Positions 1 to 6,176 of a stretch of 6,536 bases of DNA are shown here, one piece after another. Source of the DNA: Planctomycetia bacterium (GTDB lineage Bacteria; Planctomycetota; UBA1135; GCA-002686595); assembly GCA_005778045.1 (NCBI GenBank), contig SXKQ01000024.1, positions 1 to 6,536 on the forward strand. Reading direction: 5' to 3'. The translations under genes were made by a program, and so were the position numbers. The stretch's first letter is position 1. Every line of letters begins with the position of its first letter. A model generated the notes under the pieces. That model was given only the letters and a program-made list of their open reading frames with translations, was not told the origin of the DNA and searched no databases.

Positions 1-15
1 CCCTGATGCTCCGCC

Positions 16-138
16 AACCGCTCGAACCGCGGCGGGAGTTGGGACAATTCCCCCGAGAACGCGAGGTCGGCGAACCGCAACAACGACACCCCGGAGAACC
101 GCAACAAGAACAACGGTCTCCGCCCCTCCAATGCATCC
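16..138 (+). repeat. Putative template repeat (TR) of a diversity-generating retroelement, FGE/C-type-lectin type
   Basis: Read in the frame of position 1, this block gives NRSNRGGSW, then DNSPENARSA, NRNNDTPENRNKNNG and LRPSNAS. That matches the C-terminal core of FGE-sulfatase/C-type-lectin-fold proteins (GGSW, R-A-R, N-R, G-hydrophobic-R), which DGRs commonly diversify. Ten in-frame AAC codons (16, 25, 58, 73, 79, 82, 97, 103, 109, 112) make it strongly adenine-rich within a low-A region. Such codons are the usual mutagenesis targets, because A-to-N change turns AAC into NNC. It does not look like an expressed gene end: a TGA lies in frame at 4-6, no start codon lies between it and RGGSW, and the frame runs on past 300 without stopping. 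A variable repeat normally sits just before its gene's stop codon. This favours a template over a target repeat. The GC-rich 3' part (about 115-138) would serve as the initiation-of-mutagenic-homology end. No reverse transcriptase or Avd gene is in the window. An undiversified or frameshifted target gene is the alternative. Confidence 0.72.
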
Positions 139-149
139 TCTAGCCCGAT

Positions 150-170
150 CGCGCGGAGGCTCTCCGCGCG
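150..170. other. GC-rich perfect hairpin downstream of the template repeat
   Basis: The arms CGCGCGGAG (150-158) and CTCCGCGCG (162-170) are perfectly complementary over 9 bp around the loop GCT. An 8-bp stem with a 5-base loop is the looser version. No T-run follows on either strand, so it is a poor intrinsic terminator. It starts about 12 bases after the repeat-like block. Known DGRs can carry a short GC stem-loop just downstream of the variable repeat, and template RNAs are themselves structured, so a role in the retroelement is possible. It could equally end transcription of the convergent minus-strand unit. Confidence 0.5.
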
Positions 171-271
171 CTGCGCCAACGTGATGCCCAGGCCCGCATC
201 CCGTGCCGTGGCGCCTCGCGTCACGGCCGAATCCAACGCGAGACCGCAAGCAGGGCGGCCCGCCGGGCGCG

Positions 272-1300
272 CTACTTGGCGATGGGCGCGAAGGAGGCGG
301 GGGTGCCGCGGTAGGACTCGAGCTCGATCATGACGTCGAGCTCGAGGGGGCCGGCGGGGATGCGGCCGGAGATCTCGACGGGCACGCCCGAGGTCGGGTG
401 CATGAAGATCGAGATCGAGCCGTGCAGACCGAACAGGCCGCGGAAGTCGTCGTCGCGGCCGACCGTGCCTTCGGGCGGGCGCGTCGTGAGAACGACTTCG
501 ACGGCCTCGAACTGGCCGGCGTCCACCTTGCGGTTCACGAGCTTGCCGCGCGTGACCTCGACCACCCACAGCTCCTCGCGATCGACGAGCGTGAATCTCG
601 TGCCGCTCTTGCCCTGCGCGATCATCGTGCGCGCGAGCATCACCGCCGTGACCATGTCGACCGAGTCCTCGGGCACCTGCTTCGAGGCGGGCTCGCGCCA
701 CACGCGGTGCGTGGCACCCTTGCAGCCGTCGCAGTGGGCGCGCTTGTTCCAGAAGAAGGTCGGGTTGACGAAGTGCGCCTCGTCCTTGCAACTCCTGCAG
801 TGCGCGTCGGAGCGATAGCTCGCGCTGCCCTGCGCGTCGCGCAGGCCGAGCTTGAGCTCGCGGTGGCGATTCTCGGTGCCGCGCTGGATGCTCTCGTGCT
901 GCAGGCGCGGCCACGACAGCGGCTGGAACGCCGTGCGGATCGTCTCGTCGAGCGTGTAGACCTGATACTCGCCGCGGGCGCGGGCGGAGACGAGCGCCTG
1001 CTCGAGCGTGCGCTCCTCGTCGAAGCGCACCTCGGTCGAACCGTCGGGGATATAGGGCCGCACGAGCGAGCTCATCGTCACGTGGCCCACGCTCGGCTCG
1101 CCGAGGATGCCGAGGTCGACGGACACGAGGTACACGAGCTCCTCGTCGCGGGGGAAGTGCACCTCCTGCTGGCCTGGACCGCGGTCCATGATCAGCGGCC
1201 CGCGCTGAGCCTTGGGCAGCAACGCTTCCTGCGGAGTGGACTGACCGAGCGCGGCGGCCGAGAGCGCGAGCACGGCGATCAGCAGGAAACGCGGGAACAT
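272..1300 (-). CDS. Exported DUF3108-like protein with double CxxC insertion
   Basis: 342 residues; function unknown. Residues 1-20 (MFPRFLLIAVLALSAAALGQ) form a classic Sec signal peptide, so the protein is expected in the periplasm or envelope. The mature part begins with a FPRDEELVYLVSVDLGILGE segment (49-68), typical of the start of DUF3108 beta-barrel-like domains. Residues 235-331 resemble the rest of that family: a short strand pair, VDAGQFEAVEVVL where the family has an 'xxAGTFxxxxV' element, SISIFMHPTSGVPVEI, and a final ELESYRG strand. Between the halves is an insertion with C168-x2-C171 and C190-x2-C193, a possible zinc or disulfide knuckle. Neither CxxC is followed by His, so they are not c-type haem sites. 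The start at 1300 was chosen because GGAG (1310-1307) lies 6 bases upstream; an ATG at 1312 in the same frame has its purine stretch too close. The gene lies 17 bases after the dehydrogenase stop and is probably cotranscribed with it. The DUF3108 assignment is from pattern memory only. Confidence 0.8.
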   Translation of the reverse strand: MFPRFLLIAVLALSAAALGQSTPQEALLPKAQRGPLIMDRGPGQQEVHFPRDEELVYLVSVDLGILGEPSVGHVTMSSLVRPYIPDGSTEVRFDEERTLEQALVSARARGEYQVYTLDETIRTAFQPLSWPRLQHESIQRGTENRHRELKLGLRDAQGSASYRSDAHCRSCKDEAHFVNPTFFWNKRAHCDGCKGATHRVWREPASKQVPEDSVDMVTAVMLARTMIAQGKSGTRFTLVDREELWVVEVTRGKLVNRKVDAGQFEAVEVVLTTRPPEGTVGRDDDFRGLFGLHGSISIFMHPTSGVPVEISGRIPAGPLELDVMIELESYRGTPASFAPIAK

Positions 1301-1317
1301 GACTCTCTCCATGCTCC

Positions 1318-2367
1318 TCAGCGCTCGAAGCGCCGACGCTCCACGAGCATTTCCGCCTCGCGCGCAGCGACGCGGGCCGGGGAGAGGCCTTGGTCGCGCG
1401 CCTGCGCGAGGATGTCCTCGACGACCGCGCCCACGCGCGCGGCGATGCGCTCGAGCGGCTCGCGCACGCCGTCGAGATGAAAGCGCGCGCCGCGCATGAG
1501 CGCGCCGGAGTTGATCGCGTAGTCGGGAACGTACAGCACGCCGCGCTCGTGCAGGGCCTCGCCGTGCTCGGGGCTCGCGAGCACGTTGTTGGCCGCCCCC
1601 GCGACGACGCGACAGCGCAGCCGCAGCACGGACAGGTCGTGCAGGATCCCGCCGAGCGCGCAGGGCGAGAACACGTCGCACGGCACTTCGAGTTCCTGCG
1701 TCGGGTCGACGCGCTCGATGCCGGCCTGCTGGGCAAAGAGCTCGGCGCGCTCGCTGTCGAGCTCGGAGGCGAGCACGCGCGCGCCGTAGCCGCGCAGGGT
1801 GAGCGCCACCCGCGAACCGACCTCGCCGAGGCCCTGCACGACGATGGTGCGCCTCGACCAGTCCTCGGCGCCGCCCAGATGGCGCAGGGCGGCCGCGATC
1901 CCGGCCACCACGCCGGCCGCGGTCGACTCCGCCAACTCGCCAGGGCCATCGGGGCCCGGATCGGTGACGTAGCGCGTGCGCTCGCTCACGAGCGCCAGCT
2001 CGGCCGAGTTCGTGCCCACGTCGGGACCCGCGTAGTAGCGCCCGCCGAGCCGCTCGACCACCTCGCCGAGGTGCCGGTAGGCGTTCTCGAGGTGCAGCTC
2101 GGGCCGGTCGAGCAGCACCATCTTGGCGCCGCCCGCGGGAATCCGCGCCAGGGCGCACTTGTAGGTCATGGCGCGCGCGAGCCGCATGCAGTCGCGCAGC
2201 GCCGCCTGCTCGTCGTAGTAGCTCCAGCGCCGGATGCCGCCGAAGGCCCGTCCGGGGCCGGAGTCATGGATCGCGAGGAACGCGCGCAGGCCGGAGCGGC
2301 GGTCGTGCAGCGCCACCATCTCCTCGAAACCCTCGCGGGCTAGCTGGTCTAGGAGCTCGAAGCTCAT
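1318..2367 (-). CDS. Glu/Leu/Phe/Val dehydrogenase family protein (leucine-dehydrogenase-like)
   Basis: 349 residues, close to the roughly 350-366 of leucine dehydrogenases. Enzymes of this family reversibly deaminate an amino acid to its 2-oxo acid with NAD(P)+ in the cytoplasm. The N-terminal substrate domain shows SGPGRAFGGIRRW (36-48) and the two lysines that bind and activate the substrate, K70 in MTYK and K82 in AGGAK. The catalytic-type aspartate is D116 in AGPDVGTN. A Rossmann domain follows with GLGEVG (179-184) and an acidic D204 region, which suggests NAD preference. Near the C-terminus AGAANNVL (256-263) and VPDYAINSGAL (280-290) are family signatures. Substrate choice (Leu, Val, Phe or other) cannot be read reliably. 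The ATG at 2367 aligns with the N-terminus of known leucine dehydrogenases. An in-frame GTG at 2376 has a better-spaced AGAGG and may be the true start; longer in-frame extensions (to 2481) run into the divergent gene. It heads a two-gene unit with the exported DUF3108-like protein. Confidence 0.93.
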   Translation of the reverse strand: MSFELLDQLAREGFEEMVALHDRRSGLRAFLAIHDSGPGRAFGGIRRWSYYDEQAALRDCMRLARAMTYKCALARIPAGGAKMVLLDRPELHLENAYRHLGEVVERLGGRYYAGPDVGTNSAELALVSERTRYVTDPGPDGPGELAESTAAGVVAGIAAALRHLGGAEDWSRRTIVVQGLGEVGSRVALTLRGYGARVLASELDSERAELFAQQAGIERVDPTQELEVPCDVFSPCALGGILHDLSVLRLRCRVVAGAANNVLASPEHGEALHERGVLYVPDYAINSGALMRGARFHLDGVREPLERIAARVGAVVEDILAQARDQGLSPARVAAREAEMLVERRRFER

Positions 2368-2472
2368 CCCTTTCACGGTAGCCTCTGCCCGTGTCGAATG
2401 CGCGACTCGGGGAAGAAGCTCGCGCGTCGTTCGTCGCACCCCGCCGGCCCACTCCCACGCCTCCCACCCACC
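2368..2472. promoter_or_regulatory. Divergent intergenic region between the two gene units
   Basis: The minus-strand dehydrogenase unit and the plus-strand lipoprotein unit are transcribed away from each other, so both promoters should lie here. If the lipoprotein starts at ATG 2398 the gap is only about 30 bases. If it starts at TTG 2473 the gap is about 105 bases, which is more comfortable for two promoters. I see no clear -35/-10 pair, operator palindrome or riboswitch. The call rests on gene layout only. Confidence 0.35.
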
Positions 2473-3429
2473 TTGAAGCACCTCTCCCGCTCCGCGCGCC
2501 GTCCGGCGCCGGCCCTGCTGCTCTCCGTCGCACTCGCCCTCGTGCCGGCCTGTGCCTCAAGCGGCGACACGGCGACCGAATCCAAACCCGAGCCGATCGA
2601 TGGCGCCGCGCTCGACCGGCCGAAGATCCAGCCCGAGGATCCGATCGGAAAGTTCCTCGCCGACGCGGACAACGCCATCTACCAGTGGTGCAAGCTCGCG
2701 CTCACCGCCCGCACGGCGGCCCAGAAGAATCAGCAGCGCGCGCTCGAGGGCGTGCTCGTCGACCGGGCCTCCCGGCGCTGTGACGAGCTTATCGCGGAGC
2801 TCTCCGGGGGGCCGCCGATCAATCGTATTCGGGCCGCGGCCATGCTCGGCTTCTCGCGCAAGCCCGAGGCCCAGTCGCCGCTGCTCGCGGCGCTCTCCGA
2901 TCCGTACCCCGATGTGGTGCACAATGCGCTGCTCGGCCTCGCCGTGCTCGGCCGCGCCGACACGCCGCTCGACCCGATCTGCCACGCCGCGGAATTCGCC
3001 GAGGACCCGCAGACGCGCGCGCAAGCCGCCTTCGCGCTGCGCTCGACCGTCAATGCCGGCGGCAGTGGATCCTGTGCGGTCGGCACCGCGCGCCGCGGGC
3101 TCGCCGACAGCGAGCCGTTCGTGCGCTCCCAGTGCGCGCTCACGCTCGGGCTCCTCGGCGATGCCGAGTCCGTGCCGGCGATCGAAGGTCAGTTGCAGGA
3201 CGAGCGCCCCCATGTGCAGAGCGCGGCCGTCGAGGCACTGCTGCTGTTGACCGAGCGTGCGCCGTCCTCCAAGGGCCCCGTAGGCCGTGCACTCGTGAAG
3301 GCTTGGGGCGGTGCCGACGACGAGAAACCGATCAAGTCGCTCGCGATGGATGCGCTGGTCCGCATCGCTGACGTCAACTACGGTCCCGATCTCGTCCTGT
3401 GGGTCGAGTGGGCGAACCGCCTGCCGTAG
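2398..3429 (+). CDS. HEAT-repeat lipoprotein
   Basis: 343 residues from the first ATG. A hydrophobic stretch LLLSVALALVPAC ends at C52 in a lipobox-like VPAC followed by ASSGD, so the mature protein is probably lipid-anchored in the envelope. After an acidic, low-complexity linker (about 53-82) come alpha-helical HEAT/PBS-lyase-type repeats: about 141-186 (NRIRAAAMLG ... PYPDVVHNALLGLAVLG), a degenerate one at about 203-217 (TRAQAAFALRS), about 238-286 (EPFVRSQCALTLGLLGD ... PHVQSAAVEALLLL) and a last helix pair at about 310-325. Such repeats are protein-interaction scaffolds; no catalytic motif is visible and no partner can be named. The start is uncertain. ATG 2398 gives a 51-residue n-region and no Shine-Dalgarno. 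TTG 2473 would give MKHLSRSARRP before the hydrophobic core, a much more typical lipoprotein signal peptide, also without a good Shine-Dalgarno. I favour TTG biologically and give the longer extent. The aminotransferase follows after 32 bases on the same strand. Confidence 0.85.
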   Translation: MRDSGKKLARRSSHPAGPLPRLPPTLKHLSRSARRPAPALLLSVALALVPACASSGDTATESKPEPIDGAALDRPKIQPEDPIGKFLADADNAIYQWCKLALTARTAAQKNQQRALEGVLVDRASRRCDELIAELSGGPPINRIRAAAMLGFSRKPEAQSPLLAALSDPYPDVVHNALLGLAVLGRADTPLDPICHAAEFAEDPQTRAQAAFALRSTVNAGGSGSCAVGTARRGLADSEPFVRSQCALTLGLLGDAESVPAIEGQLQDERPHVQSAAVEALLLLTERAPSSKGPVGRALVKAWGGADDEKPIKSLAMDALVRIADVNYGPDLVLWVEWANRLP

Positions 3430-3461
3430 CACGCGCCACGCCCATGGGTTAGCTTCGGGAC

Positions 3462-4634
3462 ATGGTCCGAGGCAGTCAGGTGTCCGCCAAGGCGGCGCGC
3501 TTTCAGGAGTCGGTCATCCGCGAGATGTCGCGTGTGTGCGCTCGCGAGAAGGGCGTCAACCTCGCGCAGGGCTTCCCGGACTTCGCGGCACCGCTCCCCA
3601 TGAAGGAGGCCGCCTGCCGCGCCATCGCCGCGGACATCAACCAGTACGCGGTGACCTGGGGCGCGCCCCGGCTGCGTGCGGCGATCGCCGCGCGCACGAG
3701 CGCCTACAACCAGATCCCCGTCGACCCGGACCGCGACGTGACCGTCTGCTGCGGCGCGACCGAAGCCATGCTCGCGGCGCTGCTCGCCGTGCTCGACCCC
3801 GGCGACGAGGTCGTGATCTTCGAGCCGTTCTACGAGAACTACGGACCCGACTGCATCCTCTCCGGTGCCACACCGCGCATGGTGCGCTTGGAGGCGCCCG
3901 ACTGGAGCCTCGACGAGCGTGCCCTGCGCGCCGCGTTCGGTCCGCGCACGCGCGCGATCGTCGTCAACACGCCCCACAACCCCACGGGCAAGGTCTTCAC
4001 GCGCGCGGAACTCGAGCTCATCGCTCGACTGTGCATCGAGCACGACTGCCTCGCGATCACCGACGAGATCTACGAGTACATCCTGTATGACGGCAGCGAG
4101 CACGTCTCGCTTGCCACGCTGCCCGGCATGACCGAGCGCACGATCACGATCAGCGGGCTGTCGAAGACGTGGAGCGCGACGGGCTGGCGCATCGGGTGGT
4201 GCATCGCGCCGCCGCCGCTCTCCGGCGCGATCCGCAAGGTGCACGACTTCCTCACCGTGGGTGCGCCTGCGCCTCTGCAAGAGGCCGCCGCCGACGCGCT
4301 CGCATTCCCGCAGTCCTACTTCGACGACCTCGCGCGCAACTACCGCGAGCGCCGCGACCTGCTCGCGACCGTCCTGCGCGAGACTGGCTTCGGTGTGCAT
4401 TTGCCGCGCGGCGCTTACTACATCATGACCGACATCTCGGGGCTCACGCGCAAGGACGACGTGACCTTCGCGATGGAGCTCGTGGCGCGCGGCGGCGTGG
4501 CGAGCGTGCCCGGCTCGAGCTTCTTCCTCGACCCGGCCGACGGCCGCGCGATCGTGCGCTTCTGCTTCGCAAAGAAGCGCGAGACCCTCGAGCGCGCCGC
4601 GGTCGTTTTGCGCGAGAGGCTCGGGGCGCGTTGA
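3462..4634 (+). CDS. Class I/II PLP-dependent aminotransferase (kynurenine/methionine aminotransferase-like)
   Basis: 390 residues, full length for fold-type I aminotransferases. It transfers an amino group between an amino acid and a 2-oxo acid in the cytoplasm. Visible motifs: NLAQGFPDF (33-41); INQYAVTWGAPRLRAAIA (59-76), the element seen in kynurenine-oxoglutarate, glutamine and methionine aminotransferases; GATEAM (98-103), which holds the cofactor phosphate; NTPHNPTGK (169-177) with N173; DEIYEY (201-206) with D201 for the pyridine nitrogen and Y204; SGLSKTWSATGWRIGW (231-246) with the Schiff-base lysine K235; and R366 in IVRFCFAK as the substrate-carboxylate arginine. All key residues are present, so it should be active. 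The exact substrate (kynurenine, methionine, succinyl-diaminopimelate or aromatic acids) cannot be settled. A GTG at 3480 has GAGG 7 bases upstream and may be the true start, trimming six residues. The stop overlaps the TTG start of the next gene, indicating translational coupling. Confidence 0.95.
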   Translation: MVRGSQVSAKAARFQESVIREMSRVCAREKGVNLAQGFPDFAAPLPMKEAACRAIAADINQYAVTWGAPRLRAAIAARTSAYNQIPVDPDRDVTVCCGATEAMLAALLAVLDPGDEVVIFEPFYENYGPDCILSGATPRMVRLEAPDWSLDERALRAAFGPRTRAIVVNTPHNPTGKVFTRAELELIARLCIEHDCLAITDEIYEYILYDGSEHVSLATLPGMTERTITISGLSKTWSATGWRIGWCIAPPPLSGAIRKVHDFLTVGAPAPLQEAAADALAFPQSYFDDLARNYRERRDLLATVLRETGFGVHLPRGAYYIMTDISGLTRKDDVTFAMELVARGGVASVPGSSFFLDPADGRAIVRFCFAKKRETLERAAVVLRERLGAR

Positions 4635-5794
4635 ATCTCGCCCTTGCGCTGCTCGCGGCGCTCGCGTTGCAGAATCCGCCGGCTGCGCCCGCGCCTGCGG
4701 CGCCCGACCGGCTCGCGGTCCTGCCGGCGCGTACGAAGATCGCCGGGCTCGGCGGGCTGCAGACGTCCTCGCGCATCACCTTCGCCGCCGAGGGAGCGCG
4801 GCCGCACGCGCTCGAGGCCACCTTCGCGTTCCCCGACCGCGCGCGCTGGACGCTCGCGCCCGAAGGCGCGCGCGCCGGCGACCGCAGGATCATCTTCCGC
4901 TGCGGCAGCGCGTTCTTCGAGCTCGCTCCCCAGCAGGCGACCGCGCGGCTCGTGAGCGAGGCCGGCCCCGACGATTCGCAGTGGCGCGCAAGCCTCGCCA
5001 GCGTCGAGGTGCGGCGCGCGCTGTTCCTATGGCCCGATGGCTTCGCTTGGGAAGGCGATGCCACGCGCAAGAGTGCCAAGCTCGCGGGCGGCGAGTCGCT
5101 CGTCGCCGAGCTCGGTTCCGATGGCCTGCCCACGGCGCTGTACGTCGGCGGCGAGCGCGCCGGATGCGAGCGCTTCGACGCTCTCAGCTGGCGCGAACAG
5201 CGCGGCCGCCGCGTGCCTGCCGCCTTCGACTTCTCCGTCGACGGCGCGCGCATCTGGCGCGAGGATGTCGTCGCGCTCGACCTGCAGGTGCAGGTGCTCG
5301 ACAGCTTCTTCTTGCCCGCCGAGCTGCGCCCGGGAGCCGCGGCGCCCTCCAGCGGACCACGCATCGTGCCCGTGGATGTGCCGCGTGCGCACGAGCTGCG
5401 CGTGCCGCTGCCCGCGGACACCGCGTGGAGCGCCGTGAAGGATCACTGGCAGGCGGCCTTCGCGCCCTACGCGCGCCCGGTGGGCGACGGCTGGCGACTC
5501 GAGGGTGGCTCGCTGGTCGAGATCGATGCCAGCGGCGCCCCGGTCGCGATCCTGCTGCGCTTCAAGCCCGGACTCAGCGCGGCGCCCGAGGGCGTCACCA
5601 GCGTGCGCGAGCACGGCGCGCTCGCGCTCTCGCTTCCGAGCGCTCCGACGTCTCTCACCGAGAGCCTCGCCAGCCTGCGCGGCGCGCTGCCCCCGAAGGC
5701 GCGCGCCGAGCGAACCTTCGCGCGCTTCTCCGCCGCCCCAGCCCTCGACGCCGCCCCATTCCAGCTCTTCCTCGCGCTCGAGCCCGCACCCTAG
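4631..5794 (+). CDS. Exported protein of unknown function
   Basis: 387 residues from TTG 4631; I do not recognise the family. Residues 1-13 (MNLALALLAALAL) form a short hydrophobic signal segment, followed by a Pro/Ala-rich stretch (15-26), so export is likely. The mature part looks beta-rich in two halves. Residues about 36-235 carry KIAGLGGLQTSSRITFAAEG, a FAFPDRARWTLAPEG segment and alternating-hydrophobicity strands, loosely recalling LolA/DUF-type half-barrels that bind lipids or act in the envelope; this is inference. Residues about 245-387 (from RIVPVDVPRAHELRVPLP) form a second region with WRLEGGSLVEIDASG and a run of strands. Two cysteines remain (C91, C179). The frame stays open far upstream inside the aminotransferase, but that stretch is a shadow. 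TTG 4631 was chosen because it begins the signal peptide, overlaps the upstream stop as TTGA, and has GGGG 4 bases upstream. It is the last gene of the plus-strand unit. Confidence 0.78.
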   Translation: MNLALALLAALALQNPPAAPAPAAPDRLAVLPARTKIAGLGGLQTSSRITFAAEGARPHALEATFAFPDRARWTLAPEGARAGDRRIIFRCGSAFFELAPQQATARLVSEAGPDDSQWRASLASVEVRRALFLWPDGFAWEGDATRKSAKLAGGESLVAELGSDGLPTALYVGGERAGCERFDALSWREQRGRRVPAAFDFSVDGARIWREDVVALDLQVQVLDSFFLPAELRPGAAAPSSGPRIVPVDVPRAHELRVPLPADTAWSAVKDHWQAAFAPYARPVGDGWRLEGGSLVEIDASGAPVAILLRFKPGLSAAPEGVTSVREHGALALSLPSAPTSLTESLASLRGALPPKARAERTFARFSAAPALDAAPFQLFLALEPAP

Positions 5795-5918
5795 CGGCCC
5801 GTTGAACAAGCCCCGTAGCGAGTCCCGACGATCTTCGCTGGGGCCAACGCGACAGAGGGGCGGCGGCGGCCTGCATGGCCGCTCGGCGCGGCCCGACGCG
5901 CGGGACGACGCCACGGCG

Positions 5919-5948
5919 AAGAGCACGCCCCGCAGCAGGGCTCTTTTT
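5919..5948 (+). terminator. Weak candidate intrinsic terminator after the plus-strand operon
   Basis: AAGAGC (5919-5924) pairs with GCTCTT (5940-5945) and runs straight into TTTTT (5944-5948), one of the few T-runs in the window. The loop is long (15 bases) and the stem is only 6 bp, so this is a weak candidate. It lies about 125 bases after the stop at 5794. Confidence 0.25.
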
Positions 5949-6016
5949 CGAGCGGGGTGGACAGCTCGAGAGTGCGCCACGAGCTCAACGCCAGCGCCCT
6001 CGGAGGAGGCGGCACT

Positions 6017-6032
6017 GTCCTCTGGAGAGGAC
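6017..6032. other. Short perfect stem-loop in the leader region
   Basis: GTCCTC (6017-6022) and GAGGAC (6027-6032) form a 6-bp stem with loop TGGA. No T-run follows. It could fold in the leader RNA of the downstream gene or be a DNA-binding site; nothing in the sequence decides. Confidence 0.3.
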
Positions 6033-6066
6033 GACGCCCCGACGCAGGAGCCCGCGGGGCGGCCAC

Positions 6067-6082
6067 CGAGCCGGCCGGCTCG
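6067..6082. promoter_or_regulatory. 16-base perfect palindrome, possible operator
   Basis: CGAGCCGGCCGGCTCG is perfectly self-complementary and ends about 95 bases before the ATG of the secreted Pro-rich protein gene. Perfect palindromes of this length are typical dimer-regulator sites, but high GC content makes chance palindromes more common. No regulator is encoded nearby. Confidence 0.3.
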
Positions 6083-6163
6083 CAAGGCACTCCTTTTGCT
6101 TCGTGACTGCTCCAGCCCAAGGCGACTCGCGCGCGCATCCTCCACTGCGCCGAGCGCCTCTCT

Positions 6164-6168
6164 GGAGG
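6164..6168 (+). promoter_or_regulatory. Strong ribosome binding site (GGAGG)
   Basis: GGAGG lies 8 bases before ATG 6177. It is the clearest Shine-Dalgarno in the window and fixes the start of the last gene. Confidence 0.8.
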
Positions 6169-6176
6169 AACCAACG

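Larger units (their letters stand above)
5795..6176. other. Intergenic region of about 380 bases with inverted repeats
   Basis: No convincing gene lies here. A plus-strand frame from ATG 5875 is open but reads as arginine/proline-rich shadow without a Shine-Dalgarno. The stretch holds several inverted repeats: GCGGCC/GGCCGC at 5866-5882, a weak stem with T-run at 5919-5948, GTCCTC/GAGGAC around TGGA at 6017-6032, and a 16-base palindrome at 6067-6082. It probably contains the end of the upstream operon and the promoter and leader of the next gene. No clear -35/-10 pair is visible. Confidence 0.6.

Noticed and set aside
1..150. Block 1-150 as the expressed C-terminus of an FGE-domain protein
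   Set aside because: An in-frame TGA at 4-6, no start before the motif and no stop soon after it make an expressed gene end unlikely, though a sequencing frameshift cannot be excluded.
785..864. CxxC motifs or nearby cysteines as c-type haem sites
   Set aside because: Neither CxxC is followed by His, so the CxxCH haem motif is absent.
203..1480. Long plus-strand open frame antisense to the DUF3108-like gene
   Set aside because: Low-complexity Ala/Arg/His-rich translation with no motif; typical of antisense frames in high-GC DNA.
1301..2158. Upstream extension of the DUF3108-like frame through the dehydrogenase gene on the minus strand
   Set aside because: It reads as arginine/alanine-rich shadow of the dehydrogenase, while a signal peptide and Shine-Dalgarno mark a start at 1300.
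2557..3432. Minus-strand frame antisense to the HEAT-repeat lipoprotein
   Set aside because: The plus-strand frame has a lipobox and HEAT repeats; the antisense translation has no recognisable order.
5875..6176. Plus-strand open frame from ATG 5875
   Set aside because: Arg/Pro-rich, no Shine-Dalgarno, and it runs into the well-marked secreted protein gene in a different frame.
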